Source: an uncultured beta proteobacterium (GTDB taxonomy: Bacteria > Pseudomonadota > Gammaproteobacteria > Burkholderiales > Burkholderiaceae_C). Taken from it: 7,401 bases of DNA. This document shows, piece by piece, positions 6,306 to 7,401 of this stretch (its first letter is position 1; each line of letters opens with the position of its first letter). Under the pieces are notes generated by a model. It worked only from the letters and a program-made list of their open reading frames with translations. It had not been told where the DNA came from and made no database searches. Both the position numbers and the translations under genes were made by a program. The DNA lies in NCBI GenBank assembly GCA_903958915.1, contig CAJBVC010000786.1, positions 1 to 7,401 of the forward strand. The letters are read 5' to 3'.

Positions 6306-7401
6306 CTATTCCATCTTCACGCAGTCGGCAAAGTAATGGGTCTTGCCGCTTGCGTCTTCTTCCTCCACCAGGCCGTGAATGTCGGTTTCGAAACCTGGGC
6401 ATTTCTCGTTGAATTCGCGTGAAAACTTGAGGTAGTCGACAATTTTCTTGTTGAACACCTCGCCAGGAATCAGCAAAGGGATGCCGGGTGGATACGGCGT
6501 CACGAGTCCCACGGTAATGCGGCCTTCCAGGGCGTCAATTTCCACCCGTTCCGTCTTGCGCAAGGCAATGTGGGCATAGGCGTCGCTGGGTTTCATGGCC
6601 GGCGTCAGGTCGCTGAGGTACATGTCAGTGGTCAGGCGGGCGATGTCGTACTTGGCATACAACTGGTGCACGTGCTGGCACAGGTCGGCCAGCCCCATCT
6701 TTTCGTAGCGTGGGTGCTGTTGGCAAAACTCGGGCAGCACGCGCCACATCGGCTGGTTCTTGGCGTAGTCGTCCTTGAACTGCTGCAACGCAGTCAGCAT
6801 GCTGTTCCAGCGACCCTTGGTAATGCCAATAGTGAACATGATGAAGAAGCTGTACAACCCCGTCTTCTCCACAACTACCCCGTGTTCAGCCAGAAACTTG
6901 GTCACGATACTGGCAGGGATACCGGTCTTGGCGAATTTTCCGTTGAGGTCCATTCCGGGCGTCACGATCGTCGACTTGATCGGGTCCAGCATGTTGAAGC
7001 CTGGAGCCATCTTGCCGAAACCGTGCCAGTTAACACCGGCTTTGGCTTTGGCGGACTCCCCTTTGATGATCCAGCTGTCCGAGCGGCCAATACCTTCATC
7101 GACCAGTTTGTCCGGACCCCAGACCTTGAACCACCAGTCATCGCCATATTCCTCGTCCACCTTGCGCATGGCGCGGCGAAAGTCCAGTGCTTCGGCGATG
7201 CTTTCCTCCACCAGCGCAGTGCCGCCCGGAGGCTCCATCATGGCCGCAGCAACGTCGCAACTGGCGATGATGCTGTACTGCGGACTGGTACTGGTGTGCA
7301 TCAGATAGGCCTCGTTGAACAGATGTTTGTCGAGCTTGGTGGTTTGTGAGTCCTGCACCAGCACATGGCTGGCCTGACTGATACCGGCCAGCAGCTTGTG
7401 A
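6306..7401 (-). CDS. Orn/Lys/Arg decarboxylase, PLP-dependent (C-terminal half, runs off the right edge)
   Basis: This is a fold-type I PLP enzyme of the bacterial inducible/constitutive basic amino-acid decarboxylase family (CadA, LdcC, AdiA, SpeC), which turns lysine, arginine or ornithine into the matching amine and CO2. The 364 visible residues start at the active site: HKLLAGISQASHV at the edge aligns with the S-T/V-H-K motif of the family, so the second visible residue is the PLP Schiff-base lysine. MHTSTSP (34-40), WHGF (125-128), LDPIK (138-142) and YPPGIPLLIPGE (303-314) are also family motifs. The stop is TAG at 6306-6308. About 362 residues follow the lysine, near the roughly 350-370 in E. 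coli CadA and AdiA, so the C-terminus is complete. About 370-390 residues, including any N-terminal wing domain, lie outside. The layout looks somewhat closer to AdiA, but substrate choice cannot be decided here. Likely roles are acid stress or polyamine supply. Confidence 0.92.
   Translation of the reverse strand, partial: HKLLAGISQASHVLVQDSQTTKLDKHLFNEAYLMHTSTSPQYSIIASCDVAAAMMEPPGGTALVEESIAEALDFRRAMRKVDEEYGDDWWFKVWGPDKLVDEGIGRSDSWIIKGESAKAKAGVNWHGFGKMAPGFNMLDPIKSTIVTPGMDLNGKFAKTGIPASIVTKFLAEHGVVVEKTGLYSFFIMFTIGITKGRWNSMLTALQQFKDDYAKNQPMWRVLPEFCQQHPRYEKMGLADLCQHVHQLYAKYDIARLTTDMYLSDLTPAMKPSDAYAHIALRKTERVEIDALEGRITVGLVTPYPPGIPLLIPGEVFNKKIVDYLKFSREFNEKCPGFETDIHGLVEEEDASGKTHYFADCVKME

Noticed and set aside
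6570..7349. 259-codon open frame on the plus strand across the decarboxylase
   Set aside because: Antisense shadow of a gene with clear PLP-decarboxylase motifs.

Overview
The window carries a conserved bacterial translation/transcription-factor operon on the minus strand, a divergent fatty-acid synthesis gene on the plus strand, and the 3' part of a PLP-dependent amino-acid decarboxylase on the minus strand. Gene order, GC-rich codon use and protein character (a long Ala/Lys/Glu-rich IF2 N-terminus, a RimP of about 200 residues, a 267-residue FabI) suggest a betaproteobacterium. Burkholderiales is most likely, perhaps Comamonadaceae. This is judged from protein resemblance only; no search was run.

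Right to left on the minus strand from 5217 to 1 run rimP (30S maturation), nusA (transcription elongation/termination factor), infB (translation initiation factor IF2) and the first 27 codons of rbfA (30S maturation, cut by the window edge). All point the same way with gaps of 40, 79 and 14 bases, so they very probably form one operon. It couples 30S assembly, rRNA and mRNA transcription, and translation initiation. A GC-rich hairpin followed by eight T on the minus strand lies just before rimP. It looks like a premature terminator (attenuator) of this operon. A second, perfect 9-bp stem-loop sits in the nusA-infB gap.

The 199-base gap at 5218-5416 separates the divergent rimP and fabI genes. 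It holds the hairpin and a plausible minus-strand -10 box. fabI (5417-6220, plus) encodes NADH-dependent enoyl-ACP reductase, the last reductive step of the fatty-acid elongation cycle. It has a good Shine-Dalgarno sequence and all catalytic residues. It converges on an Orn/Lys/Arg decarboxylase fragment (6306-7401, minus) whose PLP-binding lysine is just inside the right edge. The 85-base convergent gap contains no clear Rho-independent terminator.

This is mostly core housekeeping DNA. I see no mobile element, CRISPR array, RNA gene or defence cassette, and no sign of an undescribed multi-gene system. The items most worth a second look are the regulatory structures around rimP and between nusA and infB.
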